From: an uncultured Bacteroides sp.
GTDB taxonomy: Bacteria; Bacteroidota; Bacteroidia; Bacteroidales; Bacteroidaceae
Assembly (NCBI RefSeq): GCF_963666545.1
Contig: NZ_OY762899.1
Location: 2,108,001 to 2,172,000, forward strand
Length of the DNA: 64,000 nucleotides
Direction of reading: 5' to 3'
Shown here piece after piece: positions 1 through 8,042 of this stretch (its first letter is position 1; every line of letters starts with the position of its first letter). A program made the translations under genes and the position numbers. The notes beneath the pieces were generated by a model. It did no database searches. It worked only from the letters and a program-made list of their open reading frames with translations, and had not been told where the DNA came from.

Positions 1-141
1 ATAGAACCTCCGAAAGTAAAATATTGCATTAATGCCGAAAATTGGTTATTGGCACAAAATCTATTTGCCGAGTTCTTCAAAGACTGCAGCAAAACAAAGT
101 GCAAAGAAAATGAAAACAACAGCGACTGTAGAAAAAAGTAG
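1..141 (+). CDS. C-terminal fragment of an unrecognised protein, cut by window edge
   Basis: The first frame is open from base 1 to a TAG at 139-141, giving 46 residues with no start codon in view. The other two forward frames stop within 30 bases, so this is the only plausible continuation of an upstream gene. The tail is polar and has three spaced cysteines in its last 18 residues (C-x4-C-x8-C). I do not recognise the family. It overlaps the 30-aa ORF at 110-202 out of frame, so at most one of the two need be real. Confidence 0.4.
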   Translation: MEPPKVKYCINAENWLLAQNLFAEFFKDCSKTKCKENENNSDCRKK

Positions 142-202
142 TGATGGGTTTTATTCCATCTATTTAGAGCAAGAGATAAATAATAATAGCAGCGCCAAAT
201 GA
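110..202 (+). CDS. possible 30-aa ORF coupled to the DUF3795 gene
   Basis: An ATG at 110 opens 30 codons ending in TGA at 200-202. That stop is entangled with the ATG at 199 of the DUF3795 gene (ATGATGA), the geometry of translational coupling. By eye the peptide (MKTTATVEKSSDGFYSIYLE start) resembles the N-terminal strand of HicB-like or small 'predicted RNase H-like' proteins, but it is far too short to be a full domain. It could be a truncated remnant or chance. It is out of frame with the edge fragment ending at 141. Confidence 0.22.
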   Translation: MKTTATVEKSSDGFYSIYLEQEINNNSSAK

Positions 203-549
203 TGAAACAATTAATTGCATGTTGCGGATTGGATTGCGAAAGTTGCGATGCCCGCATAGCCACTGTCGGAAACGACAATGAGTTAAGAGAAAAAACCGCC
301 CAAAAGTGGAGTGTAATGAACAATGCACCGGAAATTACAGCAGCAACCATAAATTGTATGGGTTGTCGTACAGATGGAGCGAAATTTGCGTATTGCAGCG
401 ATTATTGCAAAATTCGCAAATGTGTATATGAAAAAGGATTTAACACCTGCGGCGACTGTAAAGAATTGGATAATTGTCACATAGTTAGTCCTATCTTTCA
501 GCATGCTCCTAACGCAAAAGAAAATCTTCTATCTGCGACAACTAAATAA
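199..549 (+). CDS. DUF3795 cysteine-rich protein
   Basis: A 116-residue protein with many cysteines. The N-terminus reads CCGLDCESC (residues 8-16), followed by a CMGC pair, a YCSDYCKIRKC cluster and a CGDC pair. This spacing is typical of DUF3795, a small probable metal-binding family of unknown function common in Bacteroidetes and clostridia. There are no membrane segments or signal peptide, so it is probably cytoplasmic. Two adjacent ATGs (199 and 202) could each be the start. No partner gene is evident; the next gene downstream is tRNA-Leu on the opposite strand. Confidence 0.8.
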   Translation: MMKQLIACCGLDCESCDARIATVGNDNELREKTAQKWSVMNNAPEITAATINCMGCRTDGAKFAYCSDYCKIRKCVYEKGFNTCGDCKELDNCHIVSPIFQHAPNAKENLLSATTK

Positions 550-624
550 CTTCTGCAAAAAGTATCTTGGTGATACACTGTGCACTGAGTAATATTTGCA
601 AAAGATATTTAGTACGCCTTACAG

Positions 625-663
625 AAAAGAAAAAGCCCTAATAATCGTCTGATTATCAGGGCT
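625..663 (-). terminator. rho-independent terminator of tRNA-Leu
   Basis: On the minus strand a 13-bp stem with one mismatch (AGCCCTGATAATC / GATTATTAGGGCT) lies just beyond the tRNA 3' end and is followed by a T-rich run (TTTTTCTTTTC). Confidence 0.85.
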
Positions 664-669
664 CCTAAG

Positions 670-753
670 TACCCAGACCCGGGGTCGAACCGGGATGGAA
701 ATGAATCCACTGGTGTTTGAGACCAGCGCGTCTACCGATTCCGCCATCTGGGC
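670..753 (-). tRNA. tRNA-Leu (anticodon CAA)
   Basis: Read on the minus strand this is an 84-nt class II tRNA. The acceptor stem GCCCAGA/TCTGGGT closes with one G-U pair, the discriminator is A, and the D-arm and T-arm (GGTTCGACC) are standard. The anticodon arm is CTGGT-CTCAAAC-ACCAG, giving anticodon CAA for UUG codons. The variable arm is long, as expected for Leu. CCA is not encoded. It has its own promoter (766-796) and terminator (625-663), so it is a single-gene unit. Confidence 0.95.
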
Positions 754-765
754 TTAATTGCGGTG

Positions 766-796
766 CAAAGGTACTTCTTTTTTTGAAACCTGCAAG
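766..796 (-). promoter_or_regulatory. promoter of tRNA-Leu
   Basis: The minus strand carries a -7 box TACCTTTG (766-773) matching TAnnTTTG, and CTTG (793-796) 19 bp upstream as a one-mismatch -33 box. The start point would fall a few bases before the tRNA 5' end. Confidence 0.6.
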
Positions 797-901
797 AGAA
801 TGCATAGAAAAATAAAAGATAAACAATAAAACCCATGACGAACTCTCCAAATTAATAAAATTAGCGGTACATTAGCGGAAACTTTTAATACAGTCAATAT
901 C

Positions 902-1984
902 ATGACAAACAAGGATAATTATTGTGTCATAATGGGCGGTGGAATTGGTAGCCGATTCTGGCCTTTTAGCCGCAAAACGCTCCCTAAACAGTTTCTCGAT
1001 TTTTTTGGAACAGGCCGCTCGCTATTACAGCAAACATTCGACAGATTCAATAAGATTATTCCGACTGAAAACATCCTAATTGTAACCAATGCCATATATG
1101 CTGACTTGGTAAAAGAACAATTGCCAGGACTAAAACCGGAACAAATATTACTGGAACCGACAAGAAGAAACACTGCTCCTTGCATAGCATGGGCAGCTTA
1201 TCATATCAGGGCAATAAACCCTAAAGCAAACATCGTCGTTGCTCCGTCCGACCACCTTATCTTAAAAGAAGGAGATTTTCTTGATACCATAGAAAAAGGG
1301 CTGCATTTTGTATCCCACTCGGATAAGCTCCTAACCCTTGGGATTAAACCCAACAGGCCGGAAACAGGATACGGATACATACAAATAGCCGAAAAAGAAG
1401 CTGAGAATTTTCATAAAGTCAAAACCTTTACTGAGAAACCGGAACTGGAGTTAGCGAAGGTTTTTGTAGAAAGTGGAGAATTTTATTGGAATTCCGGCCT
1501 GTTTGTCTGGAATGTAAATACAATCATAAAAGCAGTAGAAGAGCTGATCCCTGAATTGGCAGAAAACTTAGCCGAAGGAAATAGTGCATACGGAACGCCT
1601 AATGAAAAAGCTTTTATCGACGCAAACTTCCCGGCTTGTCCGAACGTATCTATAGATATTGGCATTATGGAAAAAGCGGATAATGTATATGTTTCTCTAG
1701 GAGACTTTGGCTGGTCGGACTTAGGAACATGGGGGTCGCTATACGACCTATCACCTAAGGACATAGACAAGAATGTAGTATTGAAATGCCAATCTCTCAT
1801 CTATGACGGCAAGGATAATATCATAGCCCTTCCTGAAGGAAAACTCGCTGTAATAGAAGGATTGGAAGGGTATCTTATCGCTGAGTCGGACAATGTCTTG
1901 CTTATTTGCAAAAAAGATGAAGAGCACGCTATCAGAAAATATGTAAATGATGCACAAATAAAACTGGGAGAAGATTATATCTAA
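902..1984 (+). CDS. manC: mannose-1-phosphate guanylyltransferase
   Basis: Makes GDP-mannose from mannose-1-phosphate and GTP, feeding fucose/mannose-containing capsule and glycoprotein glycans in the cytoplasm. The 360-residue protein has the nucleotidyltransferase signature GGGIGSRFWP (residues 12-21) with LPKQF behind it. EPTRRNTAP (85-93), PSDH (115-118), PETGYGYI (153-160) and FTEKP (176-180) follow. The length fits the monofunctional enzyme; the isomerase domain of bifunctional ManC/AlgA proteins is absent. It stands alone, ended by a strong bidirectional terminator. Two copies of ATTAGCGG lie just upstream, but I see no clear TAnnTTTG box. Confidence 0.93.
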   Translation: MTNKDNYCVIMGGGIGSRFWPFSRKTLPKQFLDFFGTGRSLLQQTFDRFNKIIPTENILIVTNAIYADLVKEQLPGLKPEQILLEPTRRNTAPCIAWAAYHIRAINPKANIVVAPSDHLILKEGDFLDTIEKGLHFVSHSDKLLTLGIKPNRPETGYGYIQIAEKEAENFHKVKTFTEKPELELAKVFVESGEFYWNSGLFVWNVNTIIKAVEELIPELAENLAEGNSAYGTPNEKAFIDANFPACPNVSIDIGIMEKADNVYVSLGDFGWSDLGTWGSLYDLSPKDIDKNVVLKCQSLIYDGKDNIIALPEGKLAVIEGLEGYLIAESDNVLLICKKDEEHAIRKYVNDAQIKLGEDYI

Positions 1985-1990
1985 CATTCC

Positions 1991-2052
1991 CATCCTCCGA
2001 AAATAAGAAAGGGACTCCGTTTTGAGAGTCCCTTTCTTATTTTCGGAGGATG
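1991..2052. terminator. bidirectional terminator, 27-bp perfect stem
   Basis: Arms 1991-2017 and 2026-2052 are perfectly complementary over 27 bp around an 8-nt loop. The GC core GGGACTC/GAGTCCC is flanked by A-rich and T-rich tracts inside the stem, so it can end transcription both of manC (+) and of the HIT gene (-). Confidence 0.85.
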
Positions 2053-2069
2053 GATTAAGTGCTTAAACT

Positions 2070-2474
2070 TTATTTCTTACCGACCAACGCGGCTCTTATT
2101 GACGCAGCAATATCAGTAAATTCTTCTTCGGGGAGTTTTAGCTTAGGATTGGAAATGATCATATCCGATTCTTTGTTAATGGGGATCAAATGAATATGAG
2201 CATGCGGAACCTCAAGTCCCATCACTGCTACGCCCACCCGTTTGCAAGGTATTGCAACTTCAATCGCCTGAGCCACATGCTTTGCAAAAACATGCATAGC
2301 AGCAAGATCTTCATCAGTTAAGTCAAAGATATAATCAATCTCTTGCTTAGGGATTACAAGTGTATGCCCTTTAACTAAAGGATTAATATCAAGGAATGCA
2401 AAAAACTTATCATTTTCTGCCACCTTGTAGCATGGAATTTCACCTGCTATAATCCGACTAAAAATAGTTGCCAT
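2070..2474 (-). CDS. HIT-family purine nucleoside phosphoramidase-like protein
   Basis: A 134-residue HIT (histidine triad) protein of the HinT branch; relatives hydrolyse adenosine phosphoramidates and adenylylated lysine. The catalytic triad is HAHIH (91-95) before LIPI, and the N-terminus MATIFSRIIAGEIPCYK is typical of the family. The frame is open for 20 codons further upstream, but that extension lies in the greA terminator region and is not family-like, so the ATG at 2474 is chosen. It follows greA on the same strand but is separated from it by a terminator. Cytoplasmic. Confidence 0.9.
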   Translation of the reverse strand: MATIFSRIIAGEIPCYKVAENDKFFAFLDINPLVKGHTLVIPKQEIDYIFDLTDEDLAAMHVFAKHVAQAIEVAIPCKRVGVAVMGLEVPHAHIHLIPINKESDMIISNPKLKLPEEEFTDIAASIRAALVGKK

Positions 2475-2513
2475 AAATTTCTCTTCTATAAAACAGTAAT
2501 TCTTGATCTTATA

Positions 2514-2549
2514 TAAAAAAAGGCTGAAAACCATACGATCTTCAACCTT
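2514..2549 (-). terminator. terminator of greA
   Basis: On the minus strand, stem AAGGTTGAA / TTCAGCCTT (one G-U pair) followed by seven Ts, immediately after greA and before the HIT start codon. Confidence 0.75.
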
Positions 2550-2559
2550 AGACTTTCCT

Positions 2560-3024
2560 TTAAAAGGAGATGTTCATAATTTCAAGGCTAATTTTGCCTT
2601 GTGGAACTTGAATTTCAGTAACATCACCAACCTTCTTTCCAAGCAACCCCTGAGCAATAGGGGTACTTACAGATAGCTTACCCTCCTTCAGGTTCGCTTC
2701 ACTTTCCGACACAATAGTATAAACCATCTTCATGTCGTTTTTCACATTTTTCAATTCAACTTTACTAAGTATCTGCACCGAGTCTGTGGTCAACTTAGAT
2801 TCATCAATGATTTTAGCGTCAGAAACGATCATCTTTAACTTGTTGATCTTCATTTCCAACATGCCCTGAGCTTCTTTAGCCGCATCGTATTCTGCATTCT
2901 CAGACAAATCACCTTTGTCTCTAGCTTCTGCTATCTGCCTCGACATCTCAGGACGATTAACAGTCTCCAACACTCTAAGTTCTTCAACTAGCTTCTTGTA
3001 ACCTTCTTCAGACATATAAGCCAT
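2560..3024 (-). CDS. greA: transcription elongation factor GreA
   Basis: Rescues backtracked RNA polymerase by stimulating transcript cleavage through the secondary channel. The 154-residue length and domain order are standard. The N-terminal coiled coil contains the acidic tip motif DLSENAEYDAAKEAQ (about residues 39-53), and a C-terminal FKBP-like domain ends near PIAQGLLGKKVGD. The start is supported by a strong Shine-Dalgarno (AAGGAGG) 6 nt before the ATG, which is unusual in this phylum. Its own promoter (3124-3154) and a terminator-like hairpin in the leader (3070-3100) suggest attenuation. Confidence 0.96.
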   Translation of the reverse strand: MAYMSEEGYKKLVEELRVLETVNRPEMSRQIAEARDKGDLSENAEYDAAKEAQGMLEMKINKLKMIVSDAKIIDESKLTTDSVQILSKVELKNVKNDMKMVYTIVSESEANLKEGKLSVSTPIAQGLLGKKVGDVTEIQVPQGKISLEIMNISF

Positions 3025-3069
3025 GACATTCCTCCTTCTTACTTAATTATTATAACGGTCATATAAAAC

Positions 3070-3100
3070 AAAAAAGAATTCCAACATGGCAATGCTGGAA
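3070..3100 (-). terminator. terminator-like hairpin in the greA leader
   Basis: On the minus strand, TTCCAGCAT-tgcc-ATGTTGGAA forms a 9-bp stem with one G-U pair, followed by TTCTTTTTTGTTTT. It lies downstream of the DUF4369 lipoprotein gene, so it can end that transcript. It also lies between the greA promoter (3124-3154) and the greA start codon, so it can act as an attenuator. Confidence 0.7.
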
Positions 3101-3123
3101 CCCTCTCTTAAATCTTTCTTTGG

Positions 3124-3154
3124 CAAATATAATACTTTAAACAATACGTGTCAA
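3124..3154 (-). promoter_or_regulatory. promoter of greA
   Basis: Minus-strand -7 box TATATTTG (3124-3131), with CTTG (3151-3154) as a one-mismatch -33 box, 19-bp spacer. It predicts an approximately 90-nt greA leader. Confidence 0.6.
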
Positions 3155-3208
3155 GCAAAAACAGATGCTATGTAACATATTTAACAGAATCTTCTCACTT
3201 ATAACAAC

Positions 3209-4360
3209 TTAGAGCAATGATTTAATCGAAGCATCTAAATCCTTGAGGTTTTCGCCGCGCGCACTTAATTCATTGTTTTTATTCACGAGAAAATAAGCTG
3301 GCACTTGCTTCACATTATAAAGACTAGCTATAGTAGAATAAATGCCGTTCGCATCATGAACACAAATCCAAGGAAGATTATCTACTGAAGATTTCCAGAA
3401 ATGCTCGTCAGCATCTAGTGAAACCTGATAAATCTCAAGACCTTGAGAAGCATATTTATTATATAAATCGCGCAAGGTGAAATTATGAGCAGCTGATACA
3501 GCACTCTGATAGATAGTAAAATCCAGTAGCACAACTTTCCCTTTCAGATCAGTCAATCTGCGCACATTCCCTTTTATATCTCTTAACGCAACATCAATCA
3601 CACCTGTTTCCAATATCTTATTCTGAGGAATCTCTAAGGTTTTTTGTCGGGGAGCACGAGTATTCTTCATCCCTTTTATAACAATGTTATAGAGGTTTTT
3701 AGATCGGTTAGCATGTGGGTACAAGTTATTAAGACTGGTAGCCACAGCAGCAAAACACTTAACATCTTCTTTACTATTCAACGGATCGAAAATCAAATAA
3801 TCATTTAGCTTCTGGAATAAAGCAAAATAGGCCGCCGTAGTATTTGGAGCAGAGAATATATAATTGATTTTCACATCGTCTTTATATCTTTTCATAACTA
3901 CCGACAGACTATCTTCAAAAACATCATTTGCAATGGCATTAGATTGTAGTCCTTTAACTAAAGCATCAATATCTGATTGCAACTTAATCTGCTTAAGAGT
4001 TAGTTCTTTTATCTTCTTACAATTATCAGAACCTTCAACTGAATAAGCAGTAGAAAAGTCCGCATAAGGTGCTTTTATAGAAATAGTTTCAATAGAGTCA
4101 ACAGAAAGGTTTATTACCTTCTCGCCTATCCTCAAACGATAAAATTCAGGAGATTCCGGACGCAGCTGTTTAAAACTAAAAGCTCCATCGTTCTTTAGCT
4201 TTACCGAGTCAAGAGGCACAATTCCTTCAAGACCGGAAGCTTCTAGATAAAGCATTTTCCCATCAGCACCAGAGACTTCTCCTTTCACATTAAATTTAGG
4301 ATCGGTATTGCAAGAACTAAGCAACAGTACTGCAAGAACTACTAAAGATATTTTCTTCAT
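3209..4360 (-). CDS. DUF4369 / thioredoxin-fold lipoprotein lacking the CXXC motif
   Basis: A 383-residue probable lipoprotein: MKKISLVVLAVLLLSSC gives a signal peptide with lipobox LSSC. The N-terminal half resembles DUF4369 and the C-terminal third a TlpA/ResA-like thioredoxin fold (KGKVVLLDFTIYQS, then QVPAYFLVNKNNE with the cis-Pro). Where redox-active relatives have WCxxC, this protein has TIYQSAV, so it cannot be a thiol oxidoreductase. Start: the ATG at 4360 is preferred because the promoter at 4385-4414 overlaps the longer reading at 4387. It is probably periplasm-facing; ligand unknown. Confidence 0.82.
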   Translation of the reverse strand: MKKISLVVLAVLLLSSCNTDPKFNVKGEVSGADGKMLYLEASGLEGIVPLDSVKLKNDGAFSFKQLRPESPEFYRLRIGEKVINLSVDSIETISIKAPYADFSTAYSVEGSDNCKKIKELTLKQIKLQSDIDALVKGLQSNAIANDVFEDSLSVVMKRYKDDVKINYIFSAPNTTAAYFALFQKLNDYLIFDPLNSKEDVKCFAAVATSLNNLYPHANRSKNLYNIVIKGMKNTRAPRQKTLEIPQNKILETGVIDVALRDIKGNVRRLTDLKGKVVLLDFTIYQSAVSAAHNFTLRDLYNKYASQGLEIYQVSLDADEHFWKSSVDNLPWICVHDANGIYSTIASLYNVKQVPAYFLVNKNNELSARGENLKDLDASIKSLL

Positions 4361-4384
4361 ATTTATGCTTGTTATTTTAGTCTG

Positions 4385-4414
4385 CAAATATACTTCTTTT
4401 CAAGATTAGTCAAA
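4385..4414 (-). promoter_or_regulatory. promoter of the DUF4369 lipoprotein gene
   Basis: Minus-strand TTTG (4411-4414) and TATATTTG (4385-4392) separated by 18 bp, very close to the Bacteroides consensus. It sets the start codon at 4360. Confidence 0.75.
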
Positions 4415-4506
4415 GCATTTTGTACGGTTCTTCACGCCATAATGAAAAAAAACAAACCAAAAGGAACTTTTTATCTCATTTCCAACATATTAGAGCGATA
4501 AATGTA

Positions 4507-4514
4507 TATATTTG
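4507..4514 (+). promoter_or_regulatory. -7 box of pnp
   Basis: TATATTTG matching TAnnTTTG, about 40 nt before the pnp ATG. No good -33 TTTG is visible. Confidence 0.5.
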
Positions 4515-4553
4515 CACGAATTTTGAAAGAAAGATATAGATAAAACAATTTTT

Positions 4554-6680
4554 ATGATTAACCCAATTGTTAAAACGATCGAGTTGGGAGATGGCAGAAC
4601 CATCACACTCGAAACGGGAAAATTGGCAAAACAGGCTGACGGTTCCGTCATGCTGCGTATGGGAAATACCATGCTGCTTGCTACTGTTTGTGCCGCTAAA
4701 GATGCCGTTCCCGGAACAGATTTTATGCCTTTACAGGTAGAGTATAAAGAAAAATACGCTGCATTCGGCCGCTTCCCCGGCGGTTTTACAAAAAGAGAGG
4801 GAAGAGCTTCTGATAATGAAATCCTTACTTGTCGCCTTGTTGACCGCGCTCTTCGTCCTTTATTCCCCGACAATTATCACGCAGAGGTATATGTAAATAT
4901 CATCCTCTTTTCAGCTGACGGTGTTGACATGCCTGACGCTCTAGCCGGACTTGCGGCATCCGCTGCATTAGCCGTTTCAGACATTCCATTTAACGGTCCT
5001 ATCTCAGAAGTCCGCGTAGCTCGTATTGGTGGCCAATTTGTGATCAACCCGTCTTTCGAGCAACTTGCAAAAGCAGACATGGATATTATGGTAGCCGCTA
5101 CCTATGAAAATATCATGATGGTAGAAGGCGAGATGAGCGAAGTTTCTGAAGCCGAACTGTTGGAAGCCATGAAAGTTGCCCATGAAGCAATTAAAATTCA
5201 TTGCAAAGCCCAAATGGAACTAACTGAGGAAGTTGGCAAAATAGTGAAACGCGAATATTGCCATGAAGTGAATGATGAAGAACTTCGTAAAGCCGTTCAC
5301 GATGCTTGTTATACCAAAGCGTATGCAATTGCAGAATCCGGCAACAAAAATAAGCATGAACGCGAAGACGCCTTTAAAACGATTCGTAACGAATTCAAAG
5401 CAACATTTAGCGAAGAAGAATTAGCCGCAAAAGGCGCACTCATTGACAAATACTACCACGATGTGGAAAAAGAGGCTATGCGCCGCTGTATTTTAGATGA
5501 AGGCAAACGCCTCGATGGACGCAAGACAACAGAAATTCGCCCTATCTGGAGTGAAATTGGTTATCTGCCTGGCCCTCACGGATCTGCCATCTTCACACGT
5601 GGAGAAACGCAGTCTCTTACTTCCGTGACACTTGGCACCAAAATGGACGAGAAAACCATAGATGACGTGTTGTTTCATGGAAAAGAACGTTTCTTATTAC
5701 ATTATAATTTCCCTCCTTTCTCTACAGGTGAAGCGAAAGCTCAACGCGGTGTTGGCCGTCGTGAAATCGGACACGGAAATCTGGCTCACAGAGCACTTAA
5801 GAAAATGATTCCTGACAACTACCCTTATGTAGTACGTGTAGTCTCAGAAATTCTTGAATCAAATGGTTCTTCTTCTATGGCAACTGTTTGCGCCGGCACA
5901 CTGGCTTTAATGGACGCCGGAGTTAAGATTAAGAAACCCGTATCAGGTATTGCAATGGGGTTAATCAAAAACGCAGGAGAAGAAAAATACGCCGTACTAT
6001 CTGACATTCTCGGTGATGAAGATCACCTCGGAGATATGGACTTCAAAGTAACAGGAACAAAAGATGGTATTACCGCTACTCAGATGGATATCAAAGTAGA
6101 TGGTTTATCATTTGAGATCTTGGAACGTGCTCTTAACCAAGCAAAAGAAGGACGTATGCACATCCTCGGAAAGATATTGGAAACAATACAGGAACCACAC
6201 GCTGAGCTGAAAGATCATGCACCTCGTATAGAGACACTAACTATTCCGAAAGAATTCATCGGAGCAATAATAGGTCCTGGTGGAAAGATCATTCAAGGAA
6301 TGCAGGAAGAGACCGGTGCTACTATCACAATTGAAGAAGTTGACGGTATAGGTAGAATTGAAATAGCCGGTACAAACAAACAGGCTATCGAAAGTGCGAT
6401 ACGCATTATCAAAGGCATTGTATCAGTGCCTGAAGTAGGCGAAGTATACAAAGGCAAAGTTCGCTCCATCATGCCATACGGTGCATTTGTCGAATTCCTT
6501 CCGGGAAGAGACGGTTTACTTCACATTTCAGAGATGGATTGGAAACGCCTTGAAACGGTAGAAGAAATCGGGATCAAAGAAGGTGATGAAATAGAAGTAA
6601 AATTGATAGAGATTGATCCTAAAACTGGGAAATTTAAACTTTCAAGAAAAGTTTTACTTCCACGTCCGGAGAAAAAATAA
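4554..6680 (+). CDS. pnp: polyribonucleotide nucleotidyltransferase (PNPase)
   Basis: Phosphorolytic 3'-5' exoribonuclease and 3' tailing enzyme of the RNA degradation machinery, normally a trimer. The 708 residues contain two RNase PH-like cores. The second has [11 protein letters not shown], with the conserved catalytic aspartates. A KH domain ([10 protein letters not shown], near residues 571-580) and an S1 domain (from about 628, GEVYKGKV to LSRKVLL) follow. All domains are present and the length is typical. It is monocistronic: its own -7 box is upstream and a strong terminator (6704-6738) is downstream. Confidence 0.97.
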   Translation: MINPIVKTIELGDGRTITLETGKLAKQADGSVMLRMGNTMLLATVCAAKDAVPGTDFMPLQVEYKEKYAAFGRFPGGFTKREGRASDNEILTCRLVDRALRPLFPDNYHAEVYVNIILFSADGVDMPDALAGLAASAALAVSDIPFNGPISEVRVARIGGQFVINPSFEQLAKADMDIMVAATYENIMMVEGEMSEVSEAELLEAMKVAHEAIKIHCKAQMELTEEVGKIVKREYCHEVNDEELRKAVHDACYTKAYAIAESGNKNKHEREDAFKTIRNEFKATFSEEELAAKGALIDKYYHDVEKEAMRRCILDEGKRLDGRKTTEIRPIWSEIGYLPGPHGSAIFTRGETQSLTSVTLGTKMDEKTIDDVLFHGKERFLLHYNFPPFSTGEAKAQRGVGRREIGHGNLAHRALKKMIPDNYPYVVRVVSEILESNGSSSMATVCAGTLALMDAGVKIKKPVSGIAMGLIKNAGEEKYAVLSDILGDEDHLGDMDFKVTGTKDGITATQMDIKVDGLSFEILERALNQAKEGRMHILGKILETIQEPHAELKDHAPRIETLTIPKEFIGAIIGPGGKIIQGMQEETGATITIEEVDGIGRIEIAGTNKQAIESAIRIIKGIVSVPEVGEVYKGKVRSIMPYGAFVEFLPGRDGLLHISEMDWKRLETVEEIGIKEGDEIEVKLIEIDPKTGKFKLSRKVLLPRPEKK

Positions 6681-6703
6681 ACAACGATTCTCACACATAA
6701 AAA

Positions 6704-6738
6704 AGCTTGGTTACCGTTTGGTAGCCAAGCTTTTTTTA
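6704..6738 (+). terminator. terminator of pnp
   Basis: Stem AGCTTGGTTACC / GGTAGCCAAGCT (12 bp, one G-U) followed by seven Ts. Confidence 0.9.
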
Positions 6739-6759
6739 TTCCCAAAAGAGGATAAAAGA

Positions 6760-6791
6760 GAATCGGAAAGTACCCCCATACTTTCCGATTC
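6760..6791. repeat. perfect 13-bp inverted repeat after the pnp terminator
   Basis: Arms GAATCGGAAAGTA (6760-6772) and its exact complement (6779-6791) around the 6-nt loop CCCCCA. There is no T-run on either side, so it is not a normal terminator. The rest of the 6739-6980 gap between pnp and buk shows no gene and no clear promoter. Confidence 0.6.
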
Positions 6792-6980
6792 GAAACAGTC
6801 AAAAATCGACCTTAATCAATTTATTAACTTAACACAGCGGCAAAGATATGAGAAAATTTCTTTTGAATGAATTTTCTGATCTAAAACTTACTCTTTTAAC
6901 ATCAAAAGAAGAACATTCAGGGCATAAATAAAGAGGAGCTAGGCCTTTGTAAGAGAGGCTATTAAAAACAAATAAGGCAT

Positions 6981-8042
6981 TTACTTGTATTCTTTAATAG
7001 GAAATTCTCCTGTCAAAGCTCCTAATACGCTAGTTGCAAGAGCCTCCATTTCATCCTCACCCGGATAAACGATGATCGGAGCCAAGAATGAGGTGCGTTC
7101 TTTTATTCGGGAAATCACATAGTCAGAATGAGCCATTCCACCGGTCAGCAGAATAGCATCCACCTTACCATAGAGGACCACACTCGCTGCGCCAATGCTT
7201 TTTGCAATATTATAAATCATTGCATCCATCACCAATTCGGCCTTAGAGTCACCATTCTCTATTGATTGAATAACAGAGGGTACATCTGTAGTACCTAAGT
7301 GAGCAGCTAATCCTGCCCGACCGGAAATTCGTTTTTTCAGTTCTTCACTCGTAAACTTTCCGGTATAACAAAGATCTATTAGCTGACCAGCCGGAAGTGT
7401 TCCGGCTCGTTCAGGTGAAAAAGGACCGTCACCATCGAGTGCATTATTAACATCTACCGCCTTACCGGAACGATGAGCAGCAACGGAAATACCTCCTCCT
7501 AAATGGCAGATAATAAGGTTAAGGTTTTCATAAACAGTGCCACACTCTTTTGCATAACGCCTTGCAACAGCTTTATGATTTAATGCATGAAAAATAGACA
7601 CACGAGGCAGTAGTGGTGATCCTGTAATACGAGCGATATCGTCCAACTCGTCCACAACACCTGGATCAGCAATGAAAGCACGGCAACCGGCTATCCGTGA
7701 GGCCAAATCAGACGCAATCAGCCCACCAAGATTACATGCATGAGAGCGCATAGCATAAAGCGTATCATGCTTCATTGCTTCGTTCACTTCATACACCCCT
7801 CCTTGAAGAGGTTTCACCAAACCACCACGACCAATAACAGCATCAAACTGAAAAGGAATATGGTTTGTTTCCAATGCCTGCATAACAAGCGACTTACGAA
7901 ATTCAAACTGATCAATAATGCGAGAAAAACCACTAAGTTCCTCTACACTATGACGGATATTACAAATTAATATAGAAACACCATCTTTATAAACTGCTAT
8001 CTTTGTAGAAGTGGAGCCAGGATTAATCGCTAATATTTTCAT
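6981..8042 (-). CDS. buk: butyrate kinase
   Basis: Acyl-phosphate + ADP to carboxylate + ATP; with Ptb it turns acyl-CoA into a short or branched-chain fatty acid with ATP gain. The 353-residue ASKHA-fold kinase starts MKILAINPGSTSTKIAVY, the acetokinase-family phosphate-1 loop. CHLGGGISVAAH and ILLTGGMAHS are the later adenosine/phosphate motifs of Buk. The start codon overlaps the ptb stop by 4 nt (ATGA, 8039-8042), so the two are co-translated. In Bacteroides the substrate may be isobutyrate/isovalerate rather than butyrate; this is inference. Confidence 0.93.
   Translation of the reverse strand: MKILAINPGSTSTKIAVYKDGVSILICNIRHSVEELSGFSRIIDQFEFRKSLVMQALETNHIPFQFDAVIGRGGLVKPLQGGVYEVNEAMKHDTLYAMRSHACNLGGLIASDLASRIAGCRAFIADPGVVDELDDIARITGSPLLPRVSIFHALNHKAVARRYAKECGTVYENLNLIICHLGGGISVAAHRSGKAVDVNNALDGDGPFSPERAGTLPAGQLIDLCYTGKFTSEELKKRISGRAGLAAHLGTTDVPSVIQSIENGDSKAELVMDAMIYNIAKSIGAASVVLYGKVDAILLTGGMAHSDYVISRIKERTSFLAPIIVYPGEDEMEALATSVLGALTGEFPIKEYK

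Noticed and set aside
2484-2534. 20-residue N-terminal extension of the HIT protein
   Set aside because: Overlaps the greA terminator and is not family-like; ATG at 2474 used.
6613-6870. 85-codon frame over the end of pnp
   Set aside because: Most of it overlaps pnp out of frame and runs through two hairpins; not a gene.
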